Part shown: positions 10,020-22,577 of the stretch, piece by piece
Layout: each line of letters starts with the position of its first letter
Numbering within the stretch: the first letter of the stretch is position 1
Made by a program: the position numbers and the translations under genes
Notes under the pieces: generated by a model
Told to the model about the DNA's origin: nothing
The model's input: only the letters and a program-made list of their open reading frames with translations
Database searches by the model: none
From: Molanna angustata
Lineage: Eukaryota; Arthropoda; Insecta; Trichoptera; Molannidae
Direction: 5' to 3'
Length of the DNA: 64,000 nucleotides
Assembly: GCA_963576475.1 (NCBI GenBank)
Contig: OY754980.1
Span: forward strand, 26,367,486 to 26,431,485

Positions 10020-12400
10020 TTACTTATGTACTGAGAGGCGAACTAGATTATCCTTAGGGATCTATCCTTCGTACGAAAATTGCTTGACTTATAAACATTG
10101 CTTATCTTTGTACACATATATCATTTCCCTTATATACCCATTTTATATTTGAAAAAAAAAAACATGCAATGTTTTATTTATTCCACTTAGAATATAGGTA
10201 GGTACTTAAAAATAATTCATTCATCCGTTTTTAATATTTTTTTTTGAAAATTAGTTAGTATGATTTAAAGTTGATAATTAAATTTCAACACTTTATGATT
10301 TATTTTTTACGTTTTACGTATATGACAGTATATTTAATATTCATTGTTTTTTTTCTTACACTATTAAATTAATAAATAAGGTAATAATGTATACATTTAA
10401 TTGATGCTGGGCGTGACTATTTTTTTTTATATTGTATATCACCAGTTCACTTGTCCAGTCAGTGTTTGTGTCCTTTAAATAAAATAAAATAAAATAAAAT
10501 AAAATAGAATATTTAATCTATATTTGAATAAATTAATTCGATGCTTTATTTATTCTACTTTGACTCATGATTCATTTAATAATTTTTAAACTTTTTTATT
10601 TCAAATATTTTTATTTTGCTTTTTTACTAAGCTTTGAAGAATATTTATTATTAATAAATCAAAAGAGATTTTATCGATATGATTTAATAACTGTCACTAA
10701 CTGTCATTTAGTGATAGAACTAAAGTGTTAGTTTATTTGCACAATAAATAAAATACTTAAATATCTACATTTAAAAATTGTACCTACATAATTTTATAGC
10801 TTTTCGTTTGTAGTAGATACCTACTAATTTCATTGTAGGTAAAACCATTATTGTTTGTATTAATTTGAGCTTTTCTATACTTGGACTATTTTCTGTATTA
10901 AGTTTATGATGTTATATGTTATTATAATATAGTTTGTTGAAAAAACTAAATTAATGAAAATAAATAAATACACCTTTATTGGTTTTTACCATTTGAAAAA
11001 AATGCTTAGGTATATAGAACAAATATACATCATTTACATGTGCATATAGATGAATGAAAAAATTCGTGAACGAGGCTTATTGAGAATCCAGGTCTACTGT
11101 TTTGGATTTAACTATAGCAATACCCAACAACACACAATCGGCCATCAATTTTATTTTATTTTAATTATTGAGGCTGAATTGTTTCAATAAAGATTAAAGT
11201 AAAAGCATTGTTAATTTAAAAGTGTGAATTTAATATAAAAATTATATTTAGGTACTTTTATTTGTTTTTATTTACTATAAGTAGGTAGGTAGGTAGGTAC
11301 TACATTTTAATGGAACAACAAATTTGATGCACCAAAATGTATTAAAGGATTTTTTGCTATTCCTCATTACCAAATTAAAGTATTATTTAATTTTGTCAAT
11401 ACTGACGGTGTTGAATATGTAGAATTCCATAATAATGGGTATTTTAAATCAAACAAATGATTTGGTCTACATATATATTTTTTCCTGAATCCAGGACGAC
11501 CGTTTTAGGAAGAAATTATTATTTTATTATTATTTAGGTATTTATTTATTTATTTATTTGTCAAATGTCAACAGCTATGGACATTTTCACAAATAAAAAG
11601 TGATTCAATTATAGACGAACATTATTTAACTAAATCATACACTAGGTAGGTACAAAGGATTATTACTAAATATATTGAAACCAACTCGTTAATGCAAATT
11701 CCACGCAATATAAAATATTATGAAATCATAGTATCTACTTTATCTAAAATAAGTATACATAATTGCAATAGTCTGTCTCAGTAAAAGATTTTGAATTTTT
11801 ACATATGTATAAATAAAATAATATCTATTTATATGAACTGTTTACATTTTACATATTCTCAAAACACTTATGCAACGTGTAAAATGTTTCAATATTTTAT
11901 CCAATCGCTGAGCCAATATTTGTTCACTTCACAAATAATGTTTCACAGTTTCCTTACGACAAACGGCCCAACAAAGACGACAGATATCTCTTTCAAATAT
12001 TGACATGGCCGTACAGCGCGCGGGAGGGAGACGGAAGACACCGACCTATGTTTCTCGTTTGCATTCAGCCCGGCCAACTTTACAATATGAGGAAAAATGC
12101 GAGAGCTTTATGAATGAGTCTAGCCGTCTCATTCCCTCCTCAAGACCGGTGCTCATGTTCAATCATGCGTTAAAGAGAGAGAGAGAGAGAGAAATATCAC
12201 GCGACGCGATAACTATTCGAGTTGACAAGATCGATATCAGAGATTGTGAACAATTTTCAATGTGAGATATGCTTCCTGTTGACATTGTAGAATAAACGTA
12301 TGTAATGACTCGATGACATGGTCATGCTGAAATACTTAATAGCTGATTGCTATTATAAGATTTTATAAAAATATAGTGTTATACTTACTTTACGTTTTAC
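10020..12400. other. AT-rich region with simple repeats
   Basis: It contains an (AAAAT)n tract near 10478-10506 of the kind left by retroposon tails, a (TAGG)n tract at 11281-11299, a TTTA run near 11530-11562 and a GA run near 12174-12191. The GC-richer patch at 12000-12180 has no recognised content. Confidence 0.5.
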
Positions 12401-12409
12401 TTAATGTTT

Positions 12410-12705
12410 TTAAAACTTTGTTCCAAAAGTGTTTTCGAGACATTGTTCCAAAAGGTGTTGTGAAAAATTGTTCCAAAGGTGTTGCGAAACATTTTTCCAA
12501 AGGTGTTGTGAAACATTGATCCCAGGGTATTTTTCAACTATTTTTACAAAACTGTTTTTGAAGAAATGTTTTTGAAACATTGTTCCATAGGTGTTTTTAA
12601 ACAATTATTCCAAAATTGTTTTTTGAAACACTATTCCAAACGTGTTGTGAAATATTGGTCCAGAGATGTTGTGAAACATTGTTCCAAAGGCGTTTTTGAA
12701 ACACC
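12410..12705. repeat. Degenerate minisatellite with 24-25-bp unit
   Basis: About ten imperfect units of TTCCAAAGGTGTTGTGAAAC plus a few bases follow each other, with drifting length. The 64-codon minus-strand frame across it is a by-product. Confidence 0.8.
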
Positions 12706-12729
12706 TCAGGAACTATTTTTATTTATCGT

Positions 12730-12815
12730 TTTGTACATAATATAAAAAAATATATTACACACTGGCGGGCTTTTGCCATTAGGTAAATTCTTTAAACGAA
12801 CCAGATTACAGAGTA
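12730..12815 (-). mobile_element. LINE 3' tail (ATTGCC hairpin type)
   Basis: On the minus strand the sequence matches the tail at 15865-15965: TGTAATCTGGTT, then CCTAATGGCAA, then GCCCGCCAGTGT and TTATATTATGTACAA. Confidence 0.65.
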
Positions 12816-13129
12816 AGACAACATAATATAATATGTACAACAGAGATAAAATTGCTGGCGAATACAGGAAAGAAAACATATTGTTCTTCGACAAAATAAA
12901 CGAAGAATTATTAATCTAAAAATAAACTGTTTAGAATTCGAGTGTTATCTGTATCGCCAGTCTTGTGAAATGATTGACTAAAAAATCTTTTAAGTGAGAA
13001 AGGCAGGAAAGTACTAAGCACTATACACTTTTGCTCTTGGAAAAAAAATCACATTATTCGAGCTCTATATTTACACCAGTCTCTCAAAATATCATTCACG
13101 ATCTCTCAAAATATTAATTCTTAATACAC

Positions 13130-13450
13130 CAATATACGTGTTCATAATGAATACGAAAATACGGATCGAAGAGATAAGCCGCCGTACTAAGGTTGCCGAT
13201 ATAATGGATCGTGTTTCTGGATTAAAGTGGCAATGGGCTGAATATTTGGCCAGCCAATGGGATACTACATGGGCACCCAGAATGGTATAGTGGAGATCTG
13301 GAACAAATAATGGAAGTGTTGGAAGACCCCCCTTAAAGTGGTTAGACGACATCGTACATGTGCCCGGTAAAACCTGGATGCGGAGGGGACAGAACAGAAA
13401 CGAGTGGAAGTGAATGGCAGAGGACTACATATAGATGCAGAAGAAGAAGG
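13130..13450 (+). pseudogene. RTE-like LINE, C-terminal remnant
   Basis: The conceptual protein reads EEISRRTKVADIMDR, VSGLKWQWAEYLASQWD, then after a frameshift GRPPLKWLDDIVHV, AGKTWMRRG-like residues and NEWK. This is the usual end of RTE-group ORF2 proteins (RRRT-V-D, KWQWAGH, GRPP-RW-DD). It has a stop at 13288 and at least one frameshift, and the C-terminus runs into AAGAAGAAGG. Only the last roughly 100 codons are present, typical of 5' truncation. Confidence 0.75.
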
Positions 13451-13459
13451 CATATTTTC

Positions 13460-15400
13460 TTAACCGTGCTTTGTTTTTTTTTTTATTTCAACGTGTCCAA
13501 ACAGCTTCGATGTATTCGTTTGACAAAGCATAATTTAATAATTTAACAAATGTTGCAGAGCCTTGGATTTTTAAGAGGTTAAATAAAAGGCTAATGTTCG
13601 CGGTTTTATGTTAAGAAGGCGTTGAAACTGAATAAATTATCATTGACATACGTGGATTTTCAGAGAAAATTAAAAAAAAATTAGTTAAAAATTAAACAGA
13701 AAACTTAATATGTTAATCGTCTCATAGAACCAGATTGAAAAAAAAAATGTTTCCGGAGCCTTTGGTTCAGGAATCTGTTATGAAAATCCTAACGAATGAA
13801 AAAAAATCGTTGTGCATATTTTTTTATAAATAAATATTGAAAAAGAGCATAGGCCAAATGTTGTTGACGAGAGCGCGAGTGGAAACTTTACAATCAACAA
13901 GTGTTCCAGGTTTATGAATGAAGCTCGCTGCGTCTCTTTCTGCGGCTCGGGTGGACCGCTCGCACTCGTCTATTTGCACAGGCGGAGGAGATAAGGAAGT
14001 GTACGAAAAGTGTACCACCACACCAGGGCTGGCCTAATGTTTAACAATAATATACACACATACATGTTTTCAGTTTTGTTTGGACCGGGCAAACACACAA
14101 AAATACACAATAAACACAACCATAGAAGAACAAAGAGAAAAGCCGCCCCGCACATCCATACAACAAAACTTCATACAATATGAATGTGAAATAAAATTAT
14201 CTGATGATTTAATTATCAAATCTAGACTATTCATTCAGATGAAAGAACGTCATATTGTTTGACAGATGGTTCTTTTGATTTACGTTTGTATTTTGAAACG
14301 GATACTGATCAATAAATATGTAAACCTATATTCTATAACATTATAATTTTTAAGACTTAAACAATGTATTGCATATTACCCATATGTCAGTGGAAGATGT
14401 GTTTTATTTGTCTTCAGGAGTAAATATAAAAAAAACACTCTTTATACTACAACGTTTCATACTATAACTGACGTGTTAAAATAACAATAATATATCGAAA
14501 GCGCCAACTACTCAGGGTTCATATTATCCGATCGTCACCTGCTGTGGAATCCTTTTATAAATATTTTTTATTTAAATATACATATAGACTGAGTTACATA
14601 CAATATTAGATGTAATTAAAAAATAATTCATGTTTCCTTTCTTAATTTAAGGTAGGAGCTCGTGTTTATGAAAGCAGCAGCTCTTTGCTTACACAATAAA
14701 TAATCTTTAAAACAAATAACATAAATTAAAAAAATAAATTAATTAACAATAAAAACACATTTCAAAACCAAAAGCAACACAAGAAGAATATAAAAATATA
14801 CATTTTAAAAAGAGAAAAAAAAAATAAAAAATAAACAACACATAGGTATACCTAAAAATAAAAATTAACCACAAAATGAAGATGAATGAAATATTTTGGA
14901 GAGGGTTTCAAATTGTTGTAAGTTTCTATTTGATCAACCATTATACTGACTAAGTAGGCAAAATGACGCATGTTTAGAATCTCTACCTCTACACTATGAG
15001 TGTGGGCACAACTCATCCATTTAAGAAAATTGATTCTAGATATTTGGTTAATTCGGCCTCAAACAAAGTATGCTTCTTCGGACGTTCGTTCTTTAAAAAC
15101 ATCCAAACTGTCTTGTCTTAGAGAACCTACATATTATTATTAAACAATGACCTCCCTTTCGTTCCATACTTTATCAGCAGCCAGCAGAAAAATTCTGTTT
15201 GGGTCTACCACCATACTTCTAGTAGGTACTACCATCTTGTTTTCAAGAAGCTTCTGAAAACTGCTGAAATGCGTATTCCAAGGTGGAGTGTGTTTACGGG
15301 ACAAATTTAAAAGTTCACGCATTCGTGGAAGCCTAGACGTTACATAGTAAGATAGAGGAAAGACGTTGAATACAGACTGCGAGATCACATGGTAAACCAA
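13460..15400. other. AT-rich region without recognised genes
   Basis: No domain was recognised. A patch at 13850-14000 is richer in GC. Short frames here are lysine- and isoleucine-rich and look random. Confidence 0.45.
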
Positions 15401-15404
15401 GCAA

Positions 15405-15600
15405 TCTCCATGGATCTTCCTCTACTTACATCCAAAGGAAGACCAAATAATTCCTGGATCTCGCAAATACGAAACCAACAGCAGAGACATGGCCTCAGAA
15501 CGACCTATAATTTAAGGACGAGGAGAGCTGACCCCAACATTCAACACCGACAAAGAGTTGGGATATAGCAATGGAGAAGAAGAAACCTCTGAAATCACAC
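15405..15600 (+). pseudogene. LINE C-terminal remnant, strongly degraded
   Basis: A plus-strand frame reads GRPNNSWISQIRNQQQRHG followed by LRTRRADPN and QWRRRN. This resembles the GRP--W---I end of RTE-like ORF2 proteins and ends in GAAGAAGAAG. Confidence 0.45.
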
Positions 15601-15619
15601 TTGTTATTCACATACCTAT

Positions 15620-15985
15620 AATTATTTTACCCTTCTTGCCTTCACATATTTTTGGACATAATCATTATTAGTTTTGAATTGTGCTGTTTAATTTCATATT
15701 TATTATATTTTTTCCTCAATGTGATGTTTATTACCAGCTACTGGTGTATTTACTAGTGTGGTTGACTGGAATAAATTGCCTTCGGGCAATAAGTTTGTCA
15801 TATTATTTTAAAAAAAAATGCATAATAATAAATAAAAAAAATGCATAATACATACAAAATCTTGTCATACTTTGTAATCTGGTTGGTTGGAAGAAATTGC
15901 CTAATGGCAATAAGCCCGCCAGTGTACAATTATATTTGTTTATATTATGTACAAGAAGATGTATAAATAAATAAACATAATAAAG
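15620..15985 (+). mobile_element. Two adjacent LINE 3' tails with ATTGCC...GGCAAT hairpins
   Basis: One tail (about 15760-15800) reads GGTTGACTGGAATAAATTGCC, broken here for length, then TTCGGGCAATAAG. The second (15865-15985) reads TGTAATCTGGTTGG, TTGGAAGAAATTGCC, TAATGGCAATAAGCCCGCC and ends in a TAAATAAATAAA run. The same tail follows the R1-like ORF at 29.4 kb. Confidence 0.65.
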
Positions 15986-16414
15986 AGTAAAAGAATTTTA
16001 TTATTGTAATTATTATAGGTACTTGAACGCGTCGATAAGCTGACTTACATCAACTTCATTAATGAGATCCAAAACACAAATTCATTCTACATAGAGACGT
16101 TTGGTACAAAATTAAGAGGATATTTTAGCAGCCCTGGCCATTCTCTACCTGGCAGGTGTCCCTGGGATATACTTATATCGGAACTGGGAACCATTACATC
16201 CATCCATATGGTTGGGCTAAAAACCAACGCAATTTTTTTTTTTGCAGAAGGAAAGAAACCTTATTAGGTTTGAATACTAACAGGTACTAAACCAGTATTT
16301 ACCTACTTTGGAACTTGAACGATTCAGAAATCTACTTCAATACCACAGAACAGAGAATCAATTTTAGGTACTCCCTATTATGTGTGTGTTTAATGCGAAA
16401 TTTTATTTATTTGT

Positions 16415-16520
16415 TTCTACATAACATCACACCATGTCCCTGTTGTTGGGGAAGGCAAAGAGAACCGAGGACCATACGCTGTCTTTGCATAAATTCGCAT
16501 CATTCACATTCACACATCTT
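16415..16520 (-). mobile_element. LINE 3' UTR fragment (ATGGCGTGATG type)
   Basis: The plus strand reads CATCACACCATGTCCCTG, then GGCAAAGAGAACCGA. It is the complement of the 3' end also seen near 23.7, 44.2, 56.1 and 62.6 kb. Confidence 0.55.
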
Positions 16521-16844
16521 TTGATGCATGCTAGTCTATTATTTTACTTCTAACATTTGCTTTTTTTCAAAATTTCGTTATCATGATCATGCACATGTTT
16601 TCCTTAAAAAAAAACAACTTCAATAATATGAAAATTTTGAAATATATATAAGGGAGTATTTACTATATTTTTATAGTAGGTACACAATGTTATGCTAGTG
16701 AGATATGAAGATGACAGAAGAGTCATGAAAGTAAATTAATAAGAAAAAAATATAATAATAGAAATGGTGTCTCTTACATTAATGTGTATTTAAACGATTA
16801 ACGATGGAATAAGAAATTAACAATAAATAGCAGACCCAATCATC

Positions 16845-17080
16845 GTGTGGGACAGTTGCTGAGGAAAAGAAGAAGAAATGAAGGAAATATATTAGACAAA
16901 TGTGTGTTCGAAAGAAATATCGAAAAAAAAAAATGCTCGAGATGGTTTGACCACATGGAAAGTATGAGTGATAATCGCCTGAGGAAGCAAGTACAGGTAT
17001 AAGTCTAAAAAGAGAAAAACGAGAATTAGAAGTCGGCCAAGAAAAAGTTGACATGACCATACAAATGAGGAAAAAATGTA
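16845..17080 (+). pseudogene. LINE C-terminal remnant
   Basis: A degraded plus-strand frame reads RWFDHMESMSDNRLRKQV followed by a GRPKKS-like stretch. It corresponds to the better preserved LRWFGHLSRM...GRGRPRKG copy at 56.1-56.4 kb on the other strand. An A9 run and several stops break it. Confidence 0.55.
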
Positions 17081-17984
17081 AAATATACCTATGTAGATAT
17101 AAATTTATAATTAATTTAGTTTTTAATTTATTATTATAATTCAATATTTTTTTTTAGTTAATTTTATAGTTTATAATTATTGGTTTGTTTATGCTTATTT
17201 ATTGTTTAATTTATTCTTGTTATTTTTTATTGTACTACAAGTGGCCACATCCTGCATTAAAAGTTGGCGTACAAATTTTTAAGAGAGTGAAAATACCTAA
17301 AAAAGAATCTATATAAAATGAAAAGATACAATATAAACTAAGATCACAACAAAGAAAAATAATGAATGATATTAACAAAAGAAAACAAAAAGGAAAGCAA
17401 TACTATAAAATATATAACTAAGCACAAACAGATAAAAAAGAGAAACATTATATTAGACTAGGTACTTTGTAGGCCAGGCATTATAATAAAAGAAGTTCAT
17501 TTGTTTATTATTAACTCAAGAAAGCACCCACACTAAGAAAGAGAAAGTATGTATGCGACAATATTATTAAAATTAAAAAATAAATAAAACCAACGACAAA
17601 GCTCCCTATTAGCCTGAGTATGGTGAACCCACAAAACAATGGTTTTTTTAAACAATAGAAGAGAGGGTTGTAAGGAATACGAGAGGCTTTGAAGACAGGT
17701 ATGAATGGAGCCTACAACCACTACCAAGGTGAAGAGGATGTGGTTACTATATACCTGACATTAGAAGATGAGTGTGGGGGAAGGTAAGATGGTCGAGTGG
17801 TTGAGACGCTGTACTCTTAGTTCCGAAATACCCACAAAAAGTCAAAGGATCAGGACAACATTTGAAAAAAATTGACAATCTCGACAATGTATTGCGCATT
17901 TAGCAAGTAAGCACAAAAACATATCTGTTCTGTGCGCAGCCTATGTGATTTTTCAAGGTGTTTGCCGCTACATAAATATGTTTA

Positions 17985-18200
17985 TTTAGACACGTACAGA
18001 GAATGCCTGATTCACGAATCCCTAAAATAATAATGAATGGACATCCAGGTGGAAGGAGACGAGTTGGAGGACCCAGGATAAGATGGGAGGACAAAGTGAA
18101 AAGGCAGGGGACAGGATAAGTAGGAGGAGAAAGTTGCAGGAGGCCAAAGTAGCTCTATATGGGCTGTAGCACCATCGGGAGGGTGGTAGAGGAGGAAGGG
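17985..18200 (+). pseudogene. RTE-like LINE C-terminal remnant
   Basis: The translation MPDSRIPKIIMNGHPGGR, RRVGGPRIRWEDKVKRQG and, after a gap, KLQEAKVALYGL matches the 21.2-21.5 kb copy (PGGRRRVGRPRLR...EAKARFGL). It ends in a GA-rich tract. Confidence 0.7.
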
Positions 18201-18245
18201 AGGGTGGGGGAGGGATAGAGAGACAGAGAGAGAGAGAGACAGAGG
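18165..18245. repeat. GA/GGGA-rich simple repeat
   Basis: Purine-rich (GGGA, then GAGAGACAGAGAG) sequence follows the LINE remnant. Confidence 0.8.
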
Positions 18246-18491
18246 GAGTCTCATTGATACAACGTGAAATAGAGATTTTAATAGTATAGAACTTTGTGGC
18301 TATGATTTATCCAACTTTCTCGTTTTGATATCTTGAGGTTGTGGCTAATTCTATACATGGGATATAGATCTTAAAGGATAATTTGGTTTTTGTTTCAATG
18401 CAGCCCAGAATAAATCTTACTTCGTCTACCGAACTGTGTCATAAAGACACTTCTATTTAATAGAAAAACGAGTGTGTTGTGGCCAACGCTA

Positions 18492-19139
18492 TACTCCTCA
18501 CTACCAAGTTACTCCACAAAATATTCTAATTTTGTATGGAAATTTTCAGCATTTCTGCGAAATGAGTTTGATAATTTTTTTATATGATAACTTGATAATT
18601 CTTCAATTGCATTTTATAAAATTAATAATGCATTTTAAGTAATTTTTAAATAATAATATCAAATTTTAAGTTTCCTGAGAATGGGGTCACTTTGATTATT
18701 TGACAGTTAAAAAAATGAGAAGCACTGATCAGATATCCTTCAAATCTAATGGTGTCTAAGCGAGTATTAGATATACAAATTTACAATATATGAAAAAAAT
18801 CTAATGATTACATTAGTCTATAATTCATAAAGTAGAAATAACACGCCGTACATAGTACATAGCACGCACGCACACAAATACGTCTCAGCATGATACTATG
18901 TAGTTGATAATCTGCAACACATTGACGGTTATGACAGTCAAAATCGAAACTCTTATTCAGGTAATGACGGGTATAGCCGTTGTGACGGCTATACCCGTCA
19001 TATATCTGGTAAGTAATTTTTCTTCATCAAAGAAGAGAATGACGGCAATGGCCGTCAAATTTATTTTTTCTAGAAAATACTTTTTTCCGAATGCGAATTC
19101 ATAACTCCCCACTATATCCTCTTGGGACAGTGAGGAGTA
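18492..19139. mobile_element. TIR element, copy 1 (648 bp), non-autonomous
   Basis: The ends are TACTCCTCACT (18492-18502) and its complement AGTGAGGAGTA (19129-19139). A second copy at 49666-50250 shares interior blocks in the same order: GTCACTTTGA, GATATCCTTCAAA, CTAAGCGAGTA, TACATAGTAC, and CCCACTATATCC near the end. No protein-coding capacity is seen. Homology may extend slightly beyond the left end (AACGCTA is shared), so the true terminus is uncertain. This copy has an extra hairpin-rich block at about 18922-19080. Confidence 0.6.
18965..19000. repeat. Perfect 16-bp hairpin
   Basis: TGACGGGTATAGCCGT (18965-18980) and ACGGCTATACCCGTCA (18985-19000) are exact complements around the loop TGTG. 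A smaller TGACGGC/GCCGTCA hairpin follows at 19040-19057. Confidence 0.95.
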
Positions 19140-19830
19140 ATAATACCTATGTGTAATGTATTTCTATGAAGTTTTATCTATGAACAGGATAGGTTTCAGT
19201 CATAAATATAAGACAAAATAATAAAAGTATTATAAACCTGTTTACGCCAAATCGTGGCCTAAAAGTCAGTCCACTAACGGTTCTAGTCGCATCCGGCCAT
19301 GAATAATTCATTCATTCATTGAGAAATCTGATTTATCAATACCTACAACTGATTACTCCGCTCCTTTCCGCCGGTATAACTCTTGACACCGAGGCGCCGA
19401 CGTTTCCTCTTTTTTATACTCTTTTTGCACTCTTTATTGACAAACAAGATACAGACAGTGGACAGCCATCAATGCAACGTCTTTAGAGTGACTTTATTTT
19501 ATTTTATTGTGGGTATACACAGATGAACAGGTTACATTAGTTAAAATATATATGTGTGTATGCTATGTAACAATCTATAGCTAGGCCTGCCATCCAATTA
19601 TGTAGTTATGTATATCCACTGTTATTTATATTTAACACAACAGAAGAGAAATAAAAACTTTATTGATGATTATTCGTCATAAATAAATACGTACATACAT
19701 ACCTACCATTACGGCATATCCTACAATGTGGGGTACCCAGCGACATGTGTGCGTTTGTGCGTTACTTAATTAAAGGAAGCACGACTCACGTGTGGATCAC
19801 CAGTCTCGCCATCTTAAAAGACACAACATT

Positions 19831-20023
19831 CAGGGGGGCGAGTCCGGTAAAACGGTGAAATCAAAACCCTCAGGATTACCCATACCATGGATATACTATT
19901 CATATGGAGTTCAATAATACCTATCTTAACACATAGTAGAAATTCATACGATGATTATAGGTATCTATGATATGGGTAATCATAAGGGTTTTGATTTCAC
20001 CGTTTGACCGGATTTGACCCCTG
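19831..20023. mobile_element. MITE with ~58-bp terminal inverted repeats
   Basis: The left end CAGGGGGGCGAGTCCGGT through ATTACCCATACC is mirrored by the right end (19967-20023) with about 85% identity by eye, around an interior of roughly 80 bp. Ends of CAGGGG type recall hAT elements, but no 8-bp target duplication was seen. A partial relative lies at 54478-54525. Confidence 0.7.
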
Positions 20024-20035
20024 AATGGGTGGTGA

Positions 20036-20256
20036 ACCTCATTTCTTGTTTCTAATTGCGTTAATTTACTATGTCGAATATTAATTTAACACGCACACAA
20101 TAACAAGTTGCCACTTACTGATGACTTATTTATTACTGATCCAGACTGAAAACATATTATGTAATTAAAAACTGTGTTTCCACCGGGAATTGAACACGGG
20201 ACATTTGGTTCGGGTGTCAGAAAACTAACCAAATGAGCCAAGAAAGCCGTCTGAAC
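20036..20256 (-). mobile_element. tRNA-derived SINE, family A
   Basis: The minus strand carries a tRNA-like head with A box TTGGCTCATTTGG and B box near GTTCAATTCCC, then GGTGGAAACACAGTTTTT. The shared body follows (TCAGTCTGGAT, TGGCAACTTGTTATTG, TGCGTGTTAAATTAATA). Full copies are at 42.6 kb and 35.6 kb. Confidence 0.8.
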
Positions 20257-20970
20257 AATATGAGAAATTATTTGAAGTTTTGTGTTTTCAATTTCTCGGC
20301 TCTCACGAGACACCGGGAAGTTATAATATGTGGCTAAAATCATCTCAATTGATGACACTTTTATTATATAGTCATTCCTACCGTACCTACTTGTTTCTTA
20401 CCCTGTCATACATCGCCTTTTTCATATTCTTTTCAGCGACTAATTATAATATATAATAATCCCAAAAATACGATAACCAGTAGCCACAAGTGAAAAATGC
20501 AAAGTTTCGTACGCCTCCAAGAACCGGAGATCAATATCTTTAAATAATATCGTTTAAAAACGTGTTTGGGTGAACAGTGAACAGTTCACGCGTATTTCAC
20601 TCGGACGATACAGTTAATTAATTTTACGTGAAGTATTTTGATTAGCACCATACACGTGAGAAAAAAATAACAGAGATCTGCAAAATATTCGATTAGTTGC
20701 TATCTTCATTACGCCAAGACTATATAAGACTGGTTTATCTAACAGAAAAAATGGCACCAAAAGATATATCAATTTGTTAATTTATTTTTCAATTATTACA
20801 TCTGATTGGGCGAACAAATTACAAATTCGTCGTCAAATTAGGTAACATACGTGTACATACACCAACATACACCATCGCGCTGTATTACTGATGGGATAAG
20901 CAGAAGGAACATAACGCCATCAACTCTTATCTTTACAATTTGACTTATTATCACAAGTCAATTATCATTA

Positions 20971-22577
20971 ATTGCATGTAACACATGAGATCCAACTGTC
21001 GATGGCGATAGTACATATAGTTGAAGAATACGTAAGAAAATATAAACCCTTAAATCCAAATTATTAAATATTTTCAGATATTTTGTTTTCTACACAAAAC
21101 ATATACCTATGTAAGGATATGATAGTATGGAGGTTAGTTCTTTTTCCTACCCCAAATAGACAAACAGCTTGGTATAATGTATGAATGATGGTTGAGTATG
21201 AATCTATTGAGAGTCCCCGTAGATATTGTGTATTATTCTTCTTCTTCTTCGATGGCGCTACAGCCCAAATCGAGCCTTAGCCTCCGTTAACTTTCGCCTC
21301 CATCCCATCCTGTCCACTGCTGTCACTTTCCAGCTCCTCTCCTGGAGAAGCTGAGCCGTATCTTTTCTGATCTCATCTTCCCTCCGTAGCCTTGGTCTTC
21401 CTACCCTTCTTCTTCCACCCGGGTGTACAGTCATGATTCGTTTCGGCACCCGTGAGGTTGGCATTGTGTATTCTGCCATACAAATTTTATGAAACGGTGT
21501 CGTCATTAAATTCAATTTTTACAAAAATTGTTAAAAAGTGTCGGATGTAGGTACTCTCATAATGTATATGTAGAAAATAAAATAATCTACGTTTTTCGAT
21601 ATTCCAACTGTCGATTCGTTCAAGAGAATGAAATTCTATTGAAGGAAGAGGCAGTTCAAAATCCAAGATGAGTGTACGAAGGAACATTTTGTATGGCGTA
21701 GTGGACTTTTTGCATGCTAAAAACACCAACTTAGAGGCTTCGCAGTATATATGTTCCCATACATTGATTTACTCAGAATTCAGAGTAGAACATTTTATGT
21801 GAGTTTTGTGTGTCTGTGTGTGTGTGTCCCTTATAACTTTTGATCCGCTCAACTTAGAGCTCAAATTTTCAAAATATATAAACAGTTATAGGCCTACAGA
21901 ACTTTTATACTCAGAATTGTGAATTTTTGTTTTAGTCAGGGGTTATCAACTTTTGAAATTTTGGTTTATTTTTCTATATATCTCAGAAACCATAAAAGCT
22001 AGAACGCTGAAAATTGGTATAAACATAGACAAATACAAAATCTCAAATTAGTTTTTTTTTCAGTTCCAGGGTTTCTCAAACAATTTTTATTAAGAAAAAT
22101 ATTTTGTTTATGATAAATTTATGAGTTTAACTGCCTATATTTCCAATTTTTTTTTAAAATATCAAAAAAAGCCGAAACACCCCAACTAGATAATTTAATT
22201 TTCTATAAAAAATATAAATATTGTGTTAGTACATCTCAATTTTTTTTTAACATTTTTATAAAAATTGAATTTAGTGACGACATTGCTTCATACAATTTGT
22301 ATGGTAGTCGTCTATACAATATCTAAGAAGACTTAATAGTTTGATACTAATCTCCAAACATAAATACATACCATCATGCTGTTTTCATTTTCCGGGTAGG
22401 ATCAAAGGACTGACCTCCATACTATCCTATCTTGACATACATACCTAGGTGTTGTATAGAAAACCAAATATCTTAAAATATTAAATAATTTGTATTTATG
22501 GGTTTATAGTTTTGTACTAATTCTTCAACTATACATACTATCGCTATCGACAGTTGGATCTCATGTGTTACATGCAA
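20971..22577. mobile_element. Long inverted-repeat element with nested LINE insertion
   Basis: The left arm (20971 to about 21540) is mirrored by the right arm (about 22240-22577). Landmarks are TTGCATGTAACACATGAGAT at both outer ends, GATAGTATGGAGGT, AGATATTGT and GCCATACAAATT...GTCGTCA. Arm identity is roughly 75-80% by eye. The left arm is interrupted at 21235-21462 by an RTE fragment. No transposase was seen in the interior, which may be a non-autonomous DNA transposon or foldback. Confidence 0.65.
21235..21462 (-). mobile_element. 5'-truncated RTE-like LINE with 10-bp target-site duplication
   Basis: ATTGTGTATT occurs at 21225-21234 and again at 21463-21472, bracketing a 228-bp insert. 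The minus strand encodes RVPKRIMTVHPGGRRRVG, RPRLRREDEIRKDTAQLL and RKLTEAKARFGL, then a stop and a (GAA)n 3' tail. The intact frame starts only at the insertion point, so earlier residues of the open frame belong to the host arm. This is the C-terminal tail of an RTE-group ORF2. Confidence 0.85.

Noticed and set aside
12410..12604. 64-residue minus-strand frame across the minisatellite
   Set aside because: It arises from the repeat units (NTFGT...QHLW repeats) with no independent support.
16779..17144. 121-residue minus-strand frame
   Set aside because: Antisense to a degraded plus-strand LINE end; hydrophobic Phe/Ser-rich composition typical of AT-rich shadows.
18012..18254. 80-residue minus-strand Ser/Leu/Pro-rich frame
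   Set aside because: Antisense of the GA-rich repeat and RTE remnant.
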